Under the pieces are notes generated by a model, which was given only the letters and a program-made list of their open reading frames with translations, was not told the origin of the DNA and made no database searches. Shown here one piece after another: positions 24,603 to 24,606 of a stretch of DNA of 24,606 nt. Position numbers and translations under genes: made by a program. How positions within the stretch are numbered: position 1 is the first letter of the stretch; each line of letters opens with the position of its first letter. Origin of the DNA: Anaerofustis sp. (GTDB lineage Bacteria > Bacillota > Clostridia > Eubacteriales > Anaerofustaceae); contig NZ_JAHZIA010000001.1 of the NCBI RefSeq assembly GCF_019420015.1, positions 91,096 to 115,701 of the forward strand, read 5' to 3'.

Positions 24603-24606
24603 TGGC

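Larger units (their letters stand above)
9512..24606. mobile_element. Prophage, partial (tail, lysis, recombination modules); left boundary uncertain
   Basis: A block of minus-strand genes with phage order: tape measure, Dit, Tal, tail proteins, fibre, holin, endolysin, then HTH/zinc-finger, SHOCT-like protein and two serine recombinases. The base composition is visibly less AT-rich than the flanking host genes. Head, packaging and replication genes would lie beyond 24606. The left end given is the recombinase terminator; the real attachment site may instead lie near 5610-5660. Confidence 0.85.

Overview
The window looks like a low-GC Gram-positive anaerobe of the Clostridia/Tissierellia type. 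This rests on AT-rich host genes, strong AGGAGG-type ribosome binding sites, TTG starts, and a prophage whose tail, lysis and serine-recombinase genes resemble those of Lachnospiraceae and related Firmicutes phages. Genus cannot be fixed from the sequence. All genes are on the minus strand except one copper-chaperone gene.

(1) 1-3000 is an aromatic amino acid operon transcribed leftwards: aroF (DAHP synthase), aroB (dehydroquinate synthase) and the start of aroA (EPSP synthase, cut by the window edge). In front of aroF lies a complete attenuation leader: a consensus promoter, a 32-codon leader peptide with 8 Phe and 3 Tyr codons, a 13-bp antiterminator, and a competing intrinsic terminator. 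This is the most interesting item in the window. (2) 3171-3412 is a lone plus-strand HMA-domain metal chaperone with a terminator that probably works in both directions.

(3) 3575-9482 is a defence-type region. It holds an hsdS gene with a doubtful start, an hsdM gene that has lost its N-terminal part, and an operon with its own promoter and a palindromic candidate operator: XRE regulator, a DUF262/DUF1524 (GmrSD-like) nuclease, a DUF6508-like protein, an unrecognised 376-aa protein and a tiny zinc-ribbon protein. (4) 9512-24606 is part of a prophage, read leftwards from the tail genes: tape measure, distal tail protein, tail-associated hub protein, two tail/baseplate proteins, DUF859/collar fibre, holin and amidase endolysin. 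After a terminator come a HTH/zinc-finger protein, a SHOCT-like small protein and two overlapping large serine recombinases.

The tail and lysis genes form a compact late module with 4-nt ATGA overlaps and one internal terminator before the holin. The recombinases lie at the left end of the recognisable prophage and are probably its integration enzymes. There is almost no room for an attachment site between the recombinase terminator and the promoter of the defence operon. That operon may therefore be prophage cargo, with the true left boundary near the hsdM break at about 5610-5660. This is inference.
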